The notes below the pieces were generated by a model. It had not been told where the DNA came from, did no database searches, and saw nothing but the letters and a program-made list of their open reading frames with translations. A stretch of 64,000 nt of DNA, taken from Spartobacteria bacterium UBA695 (GTDB taxonomy: Bacteria > Verrucomicrobiota > Verrucomicrobiia > Chthoniobacterales > Chthoniobacteraceae). Numbering within the stretch: the first letter of the stretch is position 1; each line of letters begins with the position of its first letter. This document shows, piece by piece, positions 52,874 to 60,902 of the stretch. A program made the translations under genes and the position numbers. The stretch lies in NCBI GenBank assembly GCA_002298145.1, contig DBMP01000015.1, positions 124,001 to 188,000 on the forward strand, written 5' to 3'.

Positions 52874-53974
52874 CTAGCGAAGCTTCAACGTAGCCAGGCC
52901 GAGGAAGGCGAACATGAGGGCGATGATCCAAAAGCGGACAATCACCGTGTTTTCCTTCCAGCCCAGCAGTTCAAAGTGGTGGTGGATGGGCGACATGCGG
53001 AATATCCGCTTGCCGGTGAGCTTAAAGCTGGCGACCTGCAAAATAACCGAAAGTGCCTCGATGACAAAAATGCCGCCCACGACGAGTAAGAGCAATTCTT
53101 GTTTTGTGCAAATGGCCACGACCCCCAGCACGCCACCGATGGCGAGCGAGCCGGTATCGCCCATGAAGACGCGCGCCGGGTAGGCGTTGAACCAGAGAAA
53201 TCCGAGCCCCGCGCCAACGAGCGCCATGCAAAGCACGGTCAGCTCGCCCGCCTGGGCGTAAAAGGGAATGCCGAGGTAGGCGGCAATTTTGACATTACCC
53301 GCGGCGTAGGCCAGCAGCGCGTAGGCAAAGGCCGCGATGCACGAGCACCCGGCGGCGAGACCGTCCAGGCCGTCGGTCAGGTTGACGGCGTTGGAGGAGC
53401 CGACAATGACCAGCGCGAAGAAGAAGAAGGTGGCCCCGCCGAGATTGAGCACCAGGGCGTCTTTGTAGAACGGCACGAAAAGTTCACGCGCCTGGATCTC
53501 CAGCGACGGGTTCAGCAGGAAAAAGGCGGTGACGAACGCCGCCAGGGCGAACTGGCAAACCAGCTTGGCTTTGCCCGGGAGGCCGTCGGATTTCTTCTTG
53601 GTGACTTTCAGGTAATCATCCAGGAAACCGACAAGGCCCAGCCAGAGCATGGAGCCCAGGGCGAGCCAGATGAAGGGGTTGTCGATCCGCGCCCAGAGGA
53701 ACGTGGAGACAGCGACGGAGCCGATGATCAAGACGCCGCCCATGGTGGGGGTGCCGCGTTTGCCGCCGTGGAGCTCGGCGAGCTTGTGCACTTCTTCCTT
53801 GGTGCGGATGGGCTGGCCGATTTTCAGGCCGATCAACTTCCGAATGACCCAGTTGCCGAAGAGCAGGCAAAGCAGGAACGAGGTCATGGCGGAGCCGATC
53901 GCGCGGAACGAAATGTAACGAAAGACGTTCGTTCCGTCGATTTGTCTCAGCCAGTCGTGGATGTAATAAAACAC
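52874..53974 (-). CDS. mraY: Phospho-MurNAc-pentapeptide transferase MraY
   Basis: The product (366 aa) links phospho-MurNAc-pentapeptide to undecaprenyl phosphate to give lipid I at the cytoplasmic membrane. About ten membrane segments are seen. Motifs include GKRGTPTMGG, LVGFLDDYLKV, NLTDGLDGLAAG, ARVFMGDTGSLAIG and MSPIHHHFELLGW, all normal, including the Asp of the metal site. Length is normal. It follows murF after 9 bases. Confidence 0.97.
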   Translation of the reverse strand: MFYYIHDWLRQIDGTNVFRYISFRAIGSAMTSFLLCLLFGNWVIRKLIGLKIGQPIRTKEEVHKLAELHGGKRGTPTMGGVLIIGSVAVSTFLWARIDNPFIWLALGSMLWLGLVGFLDDYLKVTKKKSDGLPGKAKLVCQFALAAFVTAFFLLNPSLEIQARELFVPFYKDALVLNLGGATFFFFALVIVGSSNAVNLTDGLDGLAAGCSCIAAFAYALLAYAAGNVKIAAYLGIPFYAQAGELTVLCMALVGAGLGFLWFNAYPARVFMGDTGSLAIGGVLGVVAICTKQELLLLVVGGIFVIEALSVILQVASFKLTGKRIFRMSPIHHHFELLGWKENTVIVRFWIIALMFAFLGLATLKLR

Positions 53975-53983
53975 AGGTAAGTT

Positions 53984-55375
53984 TTAGGCTTCGGCGGTGG
54001 TGGTTTGAAAGGCGGGATGTTCGAAAATGCGTTCCATCCGGGCGGACCGGCTGCCTTTGACGAGGACGAGGTCCCCGGGGCGGACGGTCTCGGCCAGGAG
54101 GGCGGCGGCGGCGGCGGTATCGGGCAGGTGGCGGATTTCCTTGAGCCCGGCGGCTTGCGCGGCTTGGGCCAAAAACCCGGCCTCGGCCCCCCCGACGGCG
54201 AGGAGCAGATCGACGCGGGCGGCGGCGGCCTCGGCCCCAACGGAGCGGTGGCCGCGCTCGGACTGCCCCCCCAGCTCGCCCATCCGGCCCAGGACGGCAA
54301 TGCGGCGGCCCGTCACGGGGAGGACGGCAAGGGTGCGCAAGGCGGCCCGCATGGAATCGGGGTTGGCGTTGTAGGTGTCGTCGAGGAAATCGATGCCGCC
54401 GAGCTTCTTTTGCTGCAGGCGGCCGTGGGTGAGCTGGCTCTCGGCCAGGCCGAGCGCCCCTTCGGAGAGGGGGATGCCGTGGCAGGAGCCCGCGGCAAGG
54501 GCCAAGAGCGCGTTCTCGATCATGTGCAGGCCGGGCACGGGCAGGGAAACTTTGGTCTCCTCGCCCTTGCCGCGCACGATGAAGCGGCTGCCGGAGATGC
54601 CGGTTTCGAGGACTTGCGCGCTGAAATCGCCCAGCCCGATCCCGGCGGTAACGACGCGGGCGGGGCTACGATGGGCGATGAAGGTGGAAAAATCATCATC
54701 GGCCTTGAGGACGAGGAAACCGTTGGGCGGCAGGACCTCCGCCAGGCGGCCCTTTTCCTCCGCGATGCCTTCGCGGCTGCCGAGAAATTCAATGTGCGCG
54801 GTGCCGATGTTGGTGATGACGCCGCTCTCGGGCGCGGCCATGGCGGCCAGGGGAGCGATCTCGCCCGGGTGGTTCATCCCCAACTCGACGATGCCGATCT
54901 CGTGCTCCACGCCCGCGCCGAGGAGCGTGAGCGGGACGCCAATGTGGTTGTTGAAGTTGCCCTCGGTCTTTAGCACGCGGAAGGTGCGCCCGAGGACGGC
55001 GGCGAGAAAATCCTTGGTGCTGGTTTTGCCGCTGCTGCCGGTGAGCGCGATGACGCGCATGGGCAGGGAGGCCCGGTAGGCGGCGGCGATGTCTTGCAGG
55101 GCCTTGAGCGTATCGGCCACGCGGATCAGCGTGAAGCCGGGCTCGGGCTCGCCGGTGTAGGCGCTATCGACCAACGCCGCGACGGCTCCTCCCTGGGCAG
55201 CGGCGTCAACGAATTGATGCCCGTCAAATGCATCGCCCCGCAGGGCAATAAAGAGGTCGCCCGGCCGAAGTTGCCGGGAATCGGTGCAAACCCGCGTGAC
55301 GGTGCGCGCGGGGTCGCCCCCGGCGAGGGTGCCGTTGGCCCATTGGGAAATGAGTTGGAGTGAAGTAGCGTCCAC
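53984..55375 (-). CDS. murF: UDP-MurNAc-tripeptide--D-alanyl-D-alanine ligase
   Basis: The product (463 aa from GTG 55375) adds D-Ala-D-Ala to complete the stem peptide. It shows the Mur N-terminal domain (VCTDSRQLRPGDLFIALRG), the P-loop ALTGSSGKTSTKDFL, and FLDDTYNANPDSMRAAL in the C-terminal half. The start is uncertain: the frame runs on to GTG 55417, but that overlaps a small open frame upstream; GTG 55375 gives the usual family length. No strong ribosome binding site is seen for either. It follows the small frame at 55392-55571. Confidence 0.92.
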   Translation of the reverse strand: MDATSLQLISQWANGTLAGGDPARTVTRVCTDSRQLRPGDLFIALRGDAFDGHQFVDAAAQGGAVAALVDSAYTGEPEPGFTLIRVADTLKALQDIAAAYRASLPMRVIALTGSSGKTSTKDFLAAVLGRTFRVLKTEGNFNNHIGVPLTLLGAGVEHEIGIVELGMNHPGEIAPLAAMAAPESGVITNIGTAHIEFLGSREGIAEEKGRLAEVLPPNGFLVLKADDDFSTFIAHRSPARVVTAGIGLGDFSAQVLETGISGSRFIVRGKGEETKVSLPVPGLHMIENALLALAAGSCHGIPLSEGALGLAESQLTHGRLQQKKLGGIDFLDDTYNANPDSMRAALRTLAVLPVTGRRIAVLGRMGELGGQSERGHRSVGAEAAAARVDLLLAVGGAEAGFLAQAAQAAGLKEIRHLPDTAAAAALLAETVRPGDLVLVKGSRSARMERIFEHPAFQTTTAEA

Positions 55376-55391
55376 GAAGGGTTTTTTTAGG

Positions 55392-55571
55392 TCACGAGCA
55401 GCGAAACGCAAAAGCACGCCGCAAAACTTCTTCGCGCCTCACGAACGGCTCGGAGGCAGCCAGGCGGTAGTGCATCCGGGCAAACCGGACGCCGCGCACC
55501 CGGCGGTTAAGCTCCAAGCGCCGGGTATCGGCGTTGGCGCTGGGAAGCGAATCAGGGTTGGGTGGGTTCAT
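55392..55571 (-). CDS. Possible small Arg-rich protein between murE and murF
   Basis: A 59-codon frame from ATG 55571 to TGA 55392 fills the only large gap in the division cluster. It encodes a basic, helix-prone peptide with ten or more Arg (LELNRRVRGVRFARMHYRL, VRREEVLRRAFAF). No clear ribosome binding site precedes it. I do not recognise it. It may be a real small gene or the 5' leader of murF; its stop is 16 bases before the chosen murF start, so it could couple translation to murF. Confidence 0.35.
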   Translation of the reverse strand: MNPPNPDSLPSANADTRRLELNRRVRGVRFARMHYRLAASEPFVRREEVLRRAFAFRCS

Positions 55572-55609
55572 GTGAGGGAGTTTTGGGATAAAGGTTCGCT
55601 GCTGTGGGC

Positions 55610-57100
55610 CTAGGCTTCCATATCCACCGGCTTGGCTTCGACAGCCTGGCGCGCAATGGAGAGGTCGTCGAAGGGGATGGTGTGGTCGGCAAATTCCTGC
55701 GTGGTTTCGTGCCCCTTCCCGGCAATTAGAACGATGTCGCGGGGACCGGCGAGGGCGATGGCGCGGAAGATGGCTTCTTTGCGGTCTTCGATGGCTTCGT
55801 GGGCCTTGTTCCGGAAGCCGGTCTGGACCTCGGCGATGATGTCGGCGGGGTTTTCCTTGCGCGGGTTGTCGGAGGTGACGATGGCCCAGTCGGCATGGCT
55901 CTCGACGGCGGCGGCCATGAGCGGGCGCTTGGCTTTGTCGCGGTTGCCGCCGCAGCCGAAGACGACGATGAGCCGCCGGGGCCCGAGGTCGCGCAAGGTT
56001 TTCATGACGTTCTGGAGGGCGTCGTCGGTGTGGGCGTAGTCGACAAAGACGCGGAACTGGCGCTTGACAGGCACGGGCTGGAGGCGGCCCGGGACGCTCG
56101 GGGCATCGGCCAGCGCGCGGACGGCGGTGCGCAGATCGACGCCGATGGCGGCCGCACCGGCGAGAGCGGCAAGGGAGTTGTAGACGTTAAAGGCCCCGAT
56201 CAAGGGAAGGCGCACGAGGTAGGTTTTTCCCTGGGCGTCGAGCTGGTACTGGGAGCCGTGGAGGTCGGTGCGAACGGCTCCGGCGCGGAAGTCGGCCCGG
56301 GCGTTCATGCCGTAGGTGATGAGCGGCAGGTTCGGGTATTCCTTGGTGAGCCGAGAGATGAGGCGCTGGCCCCAGCGGTCGTCGATGTTGACGACGGCTT
56401 TACCCGCCTTGTGCTGCTGCCCGGCGAGGGAGGCGAAGAGTTTCCACTTGGCCTCGAAGTAGGCCTCCATGGTCTTGTGGTAGTCGAGGTGATCCTGGGT
56501 CAGGTTGGTAAAGATGGCGGCATCGAACTCAACGCCCCGCGTGCGGCCCAGCTCCAAGGCGTGGGAGGAGACCTCCATGGCGGCGGCGCGACAGCCCGCG
56601 GAGCGGATCTGGAAGAGGATCTCCTGCAAGTCGAGCGACTCGGGCGTGGTGCGCGGAGCGGGCAGAATGCGCTCGCCGATTTCGTAGCGGATGGTGCCGA
56701 TCAAGCCCGCCCGCTGCTGCACGGCGTCGCAGAGGTGCTTGATCAGGAAGGCCGTGGTGGTCTTGCCGTTGGTGCCGGTGATACCCGCAACTTTCAGGCC
56801 GAGGGAAGGCCGCCCGTAGTATTCGCTGCCGAGGTCGGCGAGGGCCGCCCGCGCGCTGGGGACGACGATGAGCGTGGCGCGCGGCTGGACCTGTTCGCGC
56901 TCGGTGACGACGGCGACGGCCCCCTTGTCGATGGCGGCTTCGATGAAGCTGTTGCCGTCAACTTTTTCGCCGGGAATGGCGACAAAAAGGCTGCCTTTCT
57001 GGACGCGGCGGGAGTCGTAACAAATCGACGTAATTTCCCGGTCCGTCGGGCCCACAGTCAGCACGGCGGGGATTTTGGTAAGAAGAGATTTCAGTTGCAT
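55610..57100 (-). CDS. murE: UDP-MurNAc-L-Ala-D-Glu--meso-diaminopimelate ligase
   Basis: The product (496 aa) adds the third residue of the stem peptide. It shows ICYDSRRVQKGSLFVAIPG, the P-loop GITGTNGKTTTAFLIKHL and, in the C-terminal domain, TSDNPRKENP. The DNPR motif is typical of MurE enzymes that use meso-diaminopimelate rather than lysine, so the wall is expected to be meso-DAP type. ATG 57100 fits the family start; the much longer frame upstream overlaps ftsI and is not MurE-like. It begins 10 bases after ftsI. Confidence 0.95.
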   Translation of the reverse strand: MQLKSLLTKIPAVLTVGPTDREITSICYDSRRVQKGSLFVAIPGEKVDGNSFIEAAIDKGAVAVVTEREQVQPRATLIVVPSARAALADLGSEYYGRPSLGLKVAGITGTNGKTTTAFLIKHLCDAVQQRAGLIGTIRYEIGERILPAPRTTPESLDLQEILFQIRSAGCRAAAMEVSSHALELGRTRGVEFDAAIFTNLTQDHLDYHKTMEAYFEAKWKLFASLAGQQHKAGKAVVNIDDRWGQRLISRLTKEYPNLPLITYGMNARADFRAGAVRTDLHGSQYQLDAQGKTYLVRLPLIGAFNVYNSLAALAGAAAIGVDLRTAVRALADAPSVPGRLQPVPVKRQFRVFVDYAHTDDALQNVMKTLRDLGPRRLIVVFGCGGNRDKAKRPLMAAAVESHADWAIVTSDNPRKENPADIIAEVQTGFRNKAHEAIEDRKEAIFRAIALAGPRDIVLIAGKGHETTQEFADHTIPFDDLSIARQAVEAKPVDMEA

Positions 57101-57110
57101 TCTGGTTTGA

Positions 57111-58976
57111 TTAGTGGCCCGAGGTGGCGACCTTCGTTCCCGGCTGGACCGGGATGGGCATGTCGGGCGGGATGTTAAGGTAGCGGGCGGTCTGTTCGCC
57201 GATCCGCGAGAAAGAGGGACCGGCGACGGTGCCGCCATAGGTAAGGTTTTCCGGGGCCTTGGGGTCGCAGGCCATGACGAGGCAAACGAGCTGCGGGTTA
57301 TCGGCCGGGAAGAAGCCGACAAACGAGGTGGTGTAGCGGTTGTCGTAGTAGCCTCCGCCGTTGGGCTTGGCGATGTTGGCGGTGCCGGTTTTGCCGCCGC
57401 AGGAGTAGCCAGGGATGGTGGCGGCAAAGGCGGTGCCGCGCTTGCTGACGACCTCCTTCAAGGCGCTGCGCAGCTTGGCCGCTGCGTCTTCGCTGACGAC
57501 GCGCCGGACGGCCATGGGGTGAAAATCGACGACTGCTTTGCCCTCCTGGTCGATGACGGAATCAACGATCTGCGGCATCATGAGCTGGCCGCCGTTGGCA
57601 ATGGCGCTCATGGCGGCGACCATCTGGATGGGGGTCACGGAAACGCCCTGCCCCATCGGCATGCGGGTGATGGTCAGCACGTTCCAGCCCGCGCTTTTGG
57701 GCGAGTGAACGATGCCGGAGACTTCGCCGGGCAGGTTGATGCCGGTGCGCTCGCCGAAGCCGAAGGCGCGCACGTACTCGTAAAAACGCTGCTCGCCAAG
57801 CTTGAGACCCAGCTTGGCGGCTCCGATGTTGCTCGACTTGACCACGCAGTCGAAAACGCTCAAATCCGGGTGGTCGCCGTGCCCGTGGTCCTTGAGGATC
57901 TTGCCCCCGTAGAGCCACCTCCCCTGCTCCAGGCCGACCATGGTGTCGAGCGAAACGAGCTTGTCGTTGAGCGCGGCGGAAACTGGGACAATTTTAAAGA
58001 CGCTCCCCGGCTCGACGATGTTGATGACGGCGCAGTTCTTCATCGCCTCGGGCTTGATCTCGGGCGCCTTGCTTTTTTTGTCGTTCTTGTCGGTCTTTTC
58101 CGGACCGCGGCTCAGTTCGTTGGGGTCGAAAGCGGGGCTGTTGGCCATGGCCAGGATGCGGCCGGTCTTCGGCTCCATGACAATCGCGGTGCAGAATTCC
58201 GGGCGGTACTGCTTAAAGAGAGCGTCCAGTTCCGTTTCGACGATATGCTGGATTCGCATATCCACGGTGAGCCGGACGTTGTAGCCGTCCCGCGCGCTGC
58301 GTTCCTGGCCGCGGTAGGGGACGATCTCTTTGCCGGTGCGGTCGCGCTCGATGTAGCGAAAGCCGTCGTAGCCACGCAGCCACTTATCCATGGAGCGCTC
58401 GACGCCCTCCACGCCCATGCGCTCGGTCTCCTGCACCCCGGCGGTCTCGGTGGTTTTCTGCCCCATGAAGCCGAGCACGTGGCAAAGCGAGGTGTTGTTT
58501 GGGTAGACGCGCCGGGTATCGGGCTCGAAGAAGAGCCCCCTGACCGGCTTGCCCGTGCGGGCGCGAAAATCGGCAAACCGCTGCTGGAGGGCAGCGGTGT
58601 CGGCTTCGGTAAGGGATTTCTTCAAGACGACGTACTTGCGGTTGGTGTCGAATTTTTTCAGCAGCTTGGCCTTATCGGTCTTGAGCGGCCCGGCGAGCAG
58701 GTCGGCGATGTCCCCGGGCTCCAGTTTGGCGGAGCTAAAGAGGCTGGGATCGGCGATGAGGGTGTTGAGCGGCTCGTTGTCGGCCAAGAGTTCGCCAGTG
58801 ATGTCGCGGATCTCCCCCCGGGCGGCGATGATCGGCTCTTTCCAGACGTGTTTCTCGGCGGCAAGGCGCTCGTATTTGTCGTGCTGATCGACCTGGAGGT
58901 AGACCAGGCGGGCCGAAAAGCCCGTAAAACAGCACATCAAGCCAAAGCAGGCAAGAATTGCGCGTACTCTGGCCAT
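57111..58976 (-). CDS. ftsI: Division-specific penicillin-binding protein FtsI (PBP3)
   Basis: The product (621 aa) is the class B transpeptidase of the divisome. It has one N-terminal membrane helix (about 5-25), a PBP dimerisation/pedestal domain (about 40-250) and a transpeptidase domain with EPGSVFKI (SxxK), the SSN motif in VVKSSNIGAAKLG and GGKTGTANI (KTG). A charged segment SRGPEKTDKNDKKSKAPE is inserted shortly before the SxxK motif, which is unusual. No PASTA domain is seen. ATG 58976 is the start; the frame upstream overlaps ftsL and is not part of the protein. It starts 5 bases after ftsL. Confidence 0.95.
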   Translation of the reverse strand: MARVRAILACFGLMCCFTGFSARLVYLQVDQHDKYERLAAEKHVWKEPIIAARGEIRDITGELLADNEPLNTLIADPSLFSSAKLEPGDIADLLAGPLKTDKAKLLKKFDTNRKYVVLKKSLTEADTAALQQRFADFRARTGKPVRGLFFEPDTRRVYPNNTSLCHVLGFMGQKTTETAGVQETERMGVEGVERSMDKWLRGYDGFRYIERDRTGKEIVPYRGQERSARDGYNVRLTVDMRIQHIVETELDALFKQYRPEFCTAIVMEPKTGRILAMANSPAFDPNELSRGPEKTDKNDKKSKAPEIKPEAMKNCAVINIVEPGSVFKIVPVSAALNDKLVSLDTMVGLEQGRWLYGGKILKDHGHGDHPDLSVFDCVVKSSNIGAAKLGLKLGEQRFYEYVRAFGFGERTGINLPGEVSGIVHSPKSAGWNVLTITRMPMGQGVSVTPIQMVAAMSAIANGGQLMMPQIVDSVIDQEGKAVVDFHPMAVRRVVSEDAAAKLRSALKEVVSKRGTAFAATIPGYSCGGKTGTANIAKPNGGGYYDNRYTTSFVGFFPADNPQLVCLVMACDPKAPENLTYGGTVAGPSFSRIGEQTARYLNIPPDMPIPVQPGTKVATSGH

Positions 58977-58981
58977 GTGGT

Positions 58982-59374
58982 TCACGGGCGGGCACCTCCC
59001 TCGTTGGCGACGGCGCGGATGTCGGTGGCGTTGGCCACGCTGGCGACGTTGCGGGTGGCGCGCGGGTAATCCAGATGCACGACGCTGGTGGGGGCGATCT
59101 TGATCATCTTGATGGTCCCGTCGTTGAAGCACTTCTGGAGGGCGGAGTAGGTGGTGAGCTGCGCGATGCGGCTGCGCAGGGCGTCGTTCTTCCGGTTGAG
59201 CTCGCTGAGCTCTTTCTCCATCCGGCCGATGTTTTCGCCCCGGTGGACGATCTGGTTTTTGTAATAAACGCGGGTCAGGCCGCCGAGGACGGCGATGGCC
59301 GCGACGATGAGCCACGGCGAAAAGGCCCCGACGGGAACGTTATTTTCAAGACGACGGCGGCGGTTATTAGACAT
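58982..59374 (-). CDS. ftsL: FtsL-like cell division protein
   Basis: The product (130 aa) has a short basic cytoplasmic part (SNNRRRRLENN), one membrane helix (about 18-36, FSPWLIVAAIAVLGGLT) and a periplasmic coiled coil (about 45-80, RMEKELSELNRKNDALRSRI). This build, the size and the position between rsmH and ftsI identify it as FtsL, though FtsL sequences diverge strongly. ATG 59374 overlaps rsmH by 8 bases. The tail after the coiled coil (about 85-130) is longer than in E. coli FtsL. Confidence 0.82.
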   Translation of the reverse strand: MSNNRRRRLENNVPVGAFSPWLIVAAIAVLGGLTRVYYKNQIVHRGENIGRMEKELSELNRKNDALRSRIAQLTTYSALQKCFNDGTIKMIKIAPTSVVHLDYPRATRNVASVANATDIRAVANEGGARP

Positions 59375-60395
59375 GAGAGAGTTTTTCGACAACGCGAAGT
59401 TTGGCGCTACGGGAGCGCGGGTTGCGGTTGGCTTCCTCCTCGGCGGCCACGGCGGGCTTGCCGGTGAGGAGGCGGAATTGAAAGTCAGGGTTGGCTCGCG
59501 GGGCGGGCCACTCGGGCCGGTCGATCCACGGGGTGGACCGGGCGCGGAAGTAGTTCTTTACGATGCGGTCTTCCAGACTATGGAAGCTGATGACCCCGAA
59601 GCGCCCGCCGGGGTTGAGCAGGGCGGAGATGCCGCTGAGCGCGGCCACCAGGACGTCCAGCTCGCGGTTGACGGCGATGCGCAGGGCCTGGAAGACTTTG
59701 GTGGCGGGGTGGACGCGGCCCCGGCGCGGGTTCACCTTTTCCACGCACCGGGCAAGGTCGAGAGTGGTGGCGAACAGGGCCGAGGCGCGTTCTTTAAGAA
59801 TTTGCTTCGCGATGCGGCGGGCGGCGTTCTCCTCGCCGTATTCGCGGAAAATCCGGATCAACTCCTCTTCGGAGGCGGTGTTGACGATGTCGGCTGCGGT
59901 GACGGGCCCCTGGGGGTTCATCCGCATATCCAGCGGGCCCTCGGCCTGAAAGCTGAAGCCGCGCCCGGGGGTGTCGAGCTGCCAGGAGGAGACGCCGATA
60001 TCCAGAAGCGCGCCGTCGATGCCGCCAATGCGCAGTTCCTCCAGCACGGCCCCGGCCATTTCGAAATTAGCCCGCACGGGGGTAAACCGGTCGCCGAAAC
60101 GCGCCAGGCGCCGCCCTGCGAATTCCAGGGCCTGCGGGTCCTGGTCGATGCCGATGACGCGCGCCCCGGCCTCCAGAAAGGCTTCCGTATGGCCGCCTCC
60201 GCCGAGCGTGCCGTCCAGGAAGAGCTTGCCGGGCGCGGGCGCAAGCAGGGAGACCGTCTGGTCAAGCAAGACGGGCTCGTGATATCGCACGGCCTCGGAA
60301 CCGGCCTCGGAAGGGTGGTGTTCGGCTTTCAAAGCATTCCTCCTCCGCAACCCGAGGATTGCGGATTCCAAAAACTCGGCGCTGGGGGCGATCAT
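59367..60395 (-). CDS. rsmH: 16S rRNA (cytosine-1402-N4)-methyltransferase RsmH
   Basis: The product (342 aa) methylates C1402 of 16S rRNA with S-adenosylmethionine. Motifs include YHEPVLLDQTV near the start, LDGTLGGGGHTEAFLE (SAM site), LLDIGVSSWQLDTPGRGFSF and ISFHSLEDRIVKNYF. Length is slightly above the usual 310-320 because of an N-terminal extension of about 35 residues. ATG 60395 overlaps the end of mraZ by 4 bases. Confidence 0.95.
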   Translation of the reverse strand: MIAPSAEFLESAILGLRRRNALKAEHHPSEAGSEAVRYHEPVLLDQTVSLLAPAPGKLFLDGTLGGGGHTEAFLEAGARVIGIDQDPQALEFAGRRLARFGDRFTPVRANFEMAGAVLEELRIGGIDGALLDIGVSSWQLDTPGRGFSFQAEGPLDMRMNPQGPVTAADIVNTASEEELIRIFREYGEENAARRIAKQILKERASALFATTLDLARCVEKVNPRRGRVHPATKVFQALRIAVNRELDVLVAALSGISALLNPGGRFGVISFHSLEDRIVKNYFRARSTPWIDRPEWPAPRANPDFQFRLLTGKPAVAAEEEANRNPRSRSAKLRVVEKLSHV

Positions 60396-60844
60396 ATGCC
60401 TAGCAGGTTTGCCAGATCTTGATTGCCCGCTTCCTCGGCGGCCTGCTGAGCAGCCCACCGCTCGGTGTTCCAAAGTTGAAATTCCTTCATCGCGCCCAGC
60501 AGGAGCACTTCTCCCTTCAGCCCCGCCTTCTGGCATAGCTCGGGGGGGAGGACCATGCGGCCCTGCTTATCGACGCAGCAGCGCTGGGCACTGGAGGCAA
60601 ACAGACGCACCCACGTGGAGCGCTGGCCCGCGGTTCCCTCGGCGGTCTCGAGCTCCGCGATGCGCTGCTCCAGCATCCGGGGCGACATGGCAATGGCATG
60701 GGTCCCCGTGGAGTGCAGCCGCACGTAGAGGAGCCCCTCTTCGCCGGAACGCCAATCCGCCGGAATCGTCATCCGGTTCTTAGAATCCACTCCATGCCGG
60801 TACGTACCGGTAAAAGGGATGCTATTGTATGCGTCGAGAGACAT
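60392..60844 (-). CDS. mraZ: Transcriptional regulator MraZ
   Basis: The product (150 aa) has two AbrB/SpoVT-like repeats: TYRHGVDSKNRMTIPADWR at about 13-31 and CCVDKQGRMVLPPELCQKAG at about 90-109. MraZ controls the division cluster by binding repeats upstream of its own gene and also affects RsmH function. It is the first gene of the cluster. ATG 60844 is chosen because the frame upstream runs through the MraZ-box-like repeats. Length is normal. Confidence 0.95.
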   Translation of the reverse strand: MSLDAYNSIPFTGTYRHGVDSKNRMTIPADWRSGEEGLLYVRLHSTGTHAIAMSPRMLEQRIAELETAEGTAGQRSTWVRLFASSAQRCCVDKQGRMVLPPELCQKAGLKGEVLLLGAMKEFQLWNTERWAAQQAAEEAGNQDLANLLGI

Positions 60845-60867
60845 TGGCGGATTTTTGTGGGATTTTA

Positions 60868-60892
60868 GCCCATTTTCCTCCAATTTCAACCA
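60868..60892 (-). promoter_or_regulatory. MraZ-box-like direct repeats
   Basis: On the minus strand, TGGTT (60892-60888), TGGAG (60882-60878) and TGGGC (60872-60868) lie exactly 10 bp apart, 24 bases before mraZ. Known MraZ boxes are TGGGN-type repeats with about 10-bp spacing. The site also lies 10 bases from the start of the divergent ABC transporter gene and may affect it. Confidence 0.6.
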
Positions 60893-60902
60893 CCATTTCC
60901 CT

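Noticed and set aside
57114..59069. A 651-codon plus-strand frame opposite ftsI
   Set aside because: It is antisense to ftsI, with Gly/Val/Asp-rich translation and no recognisable motif.
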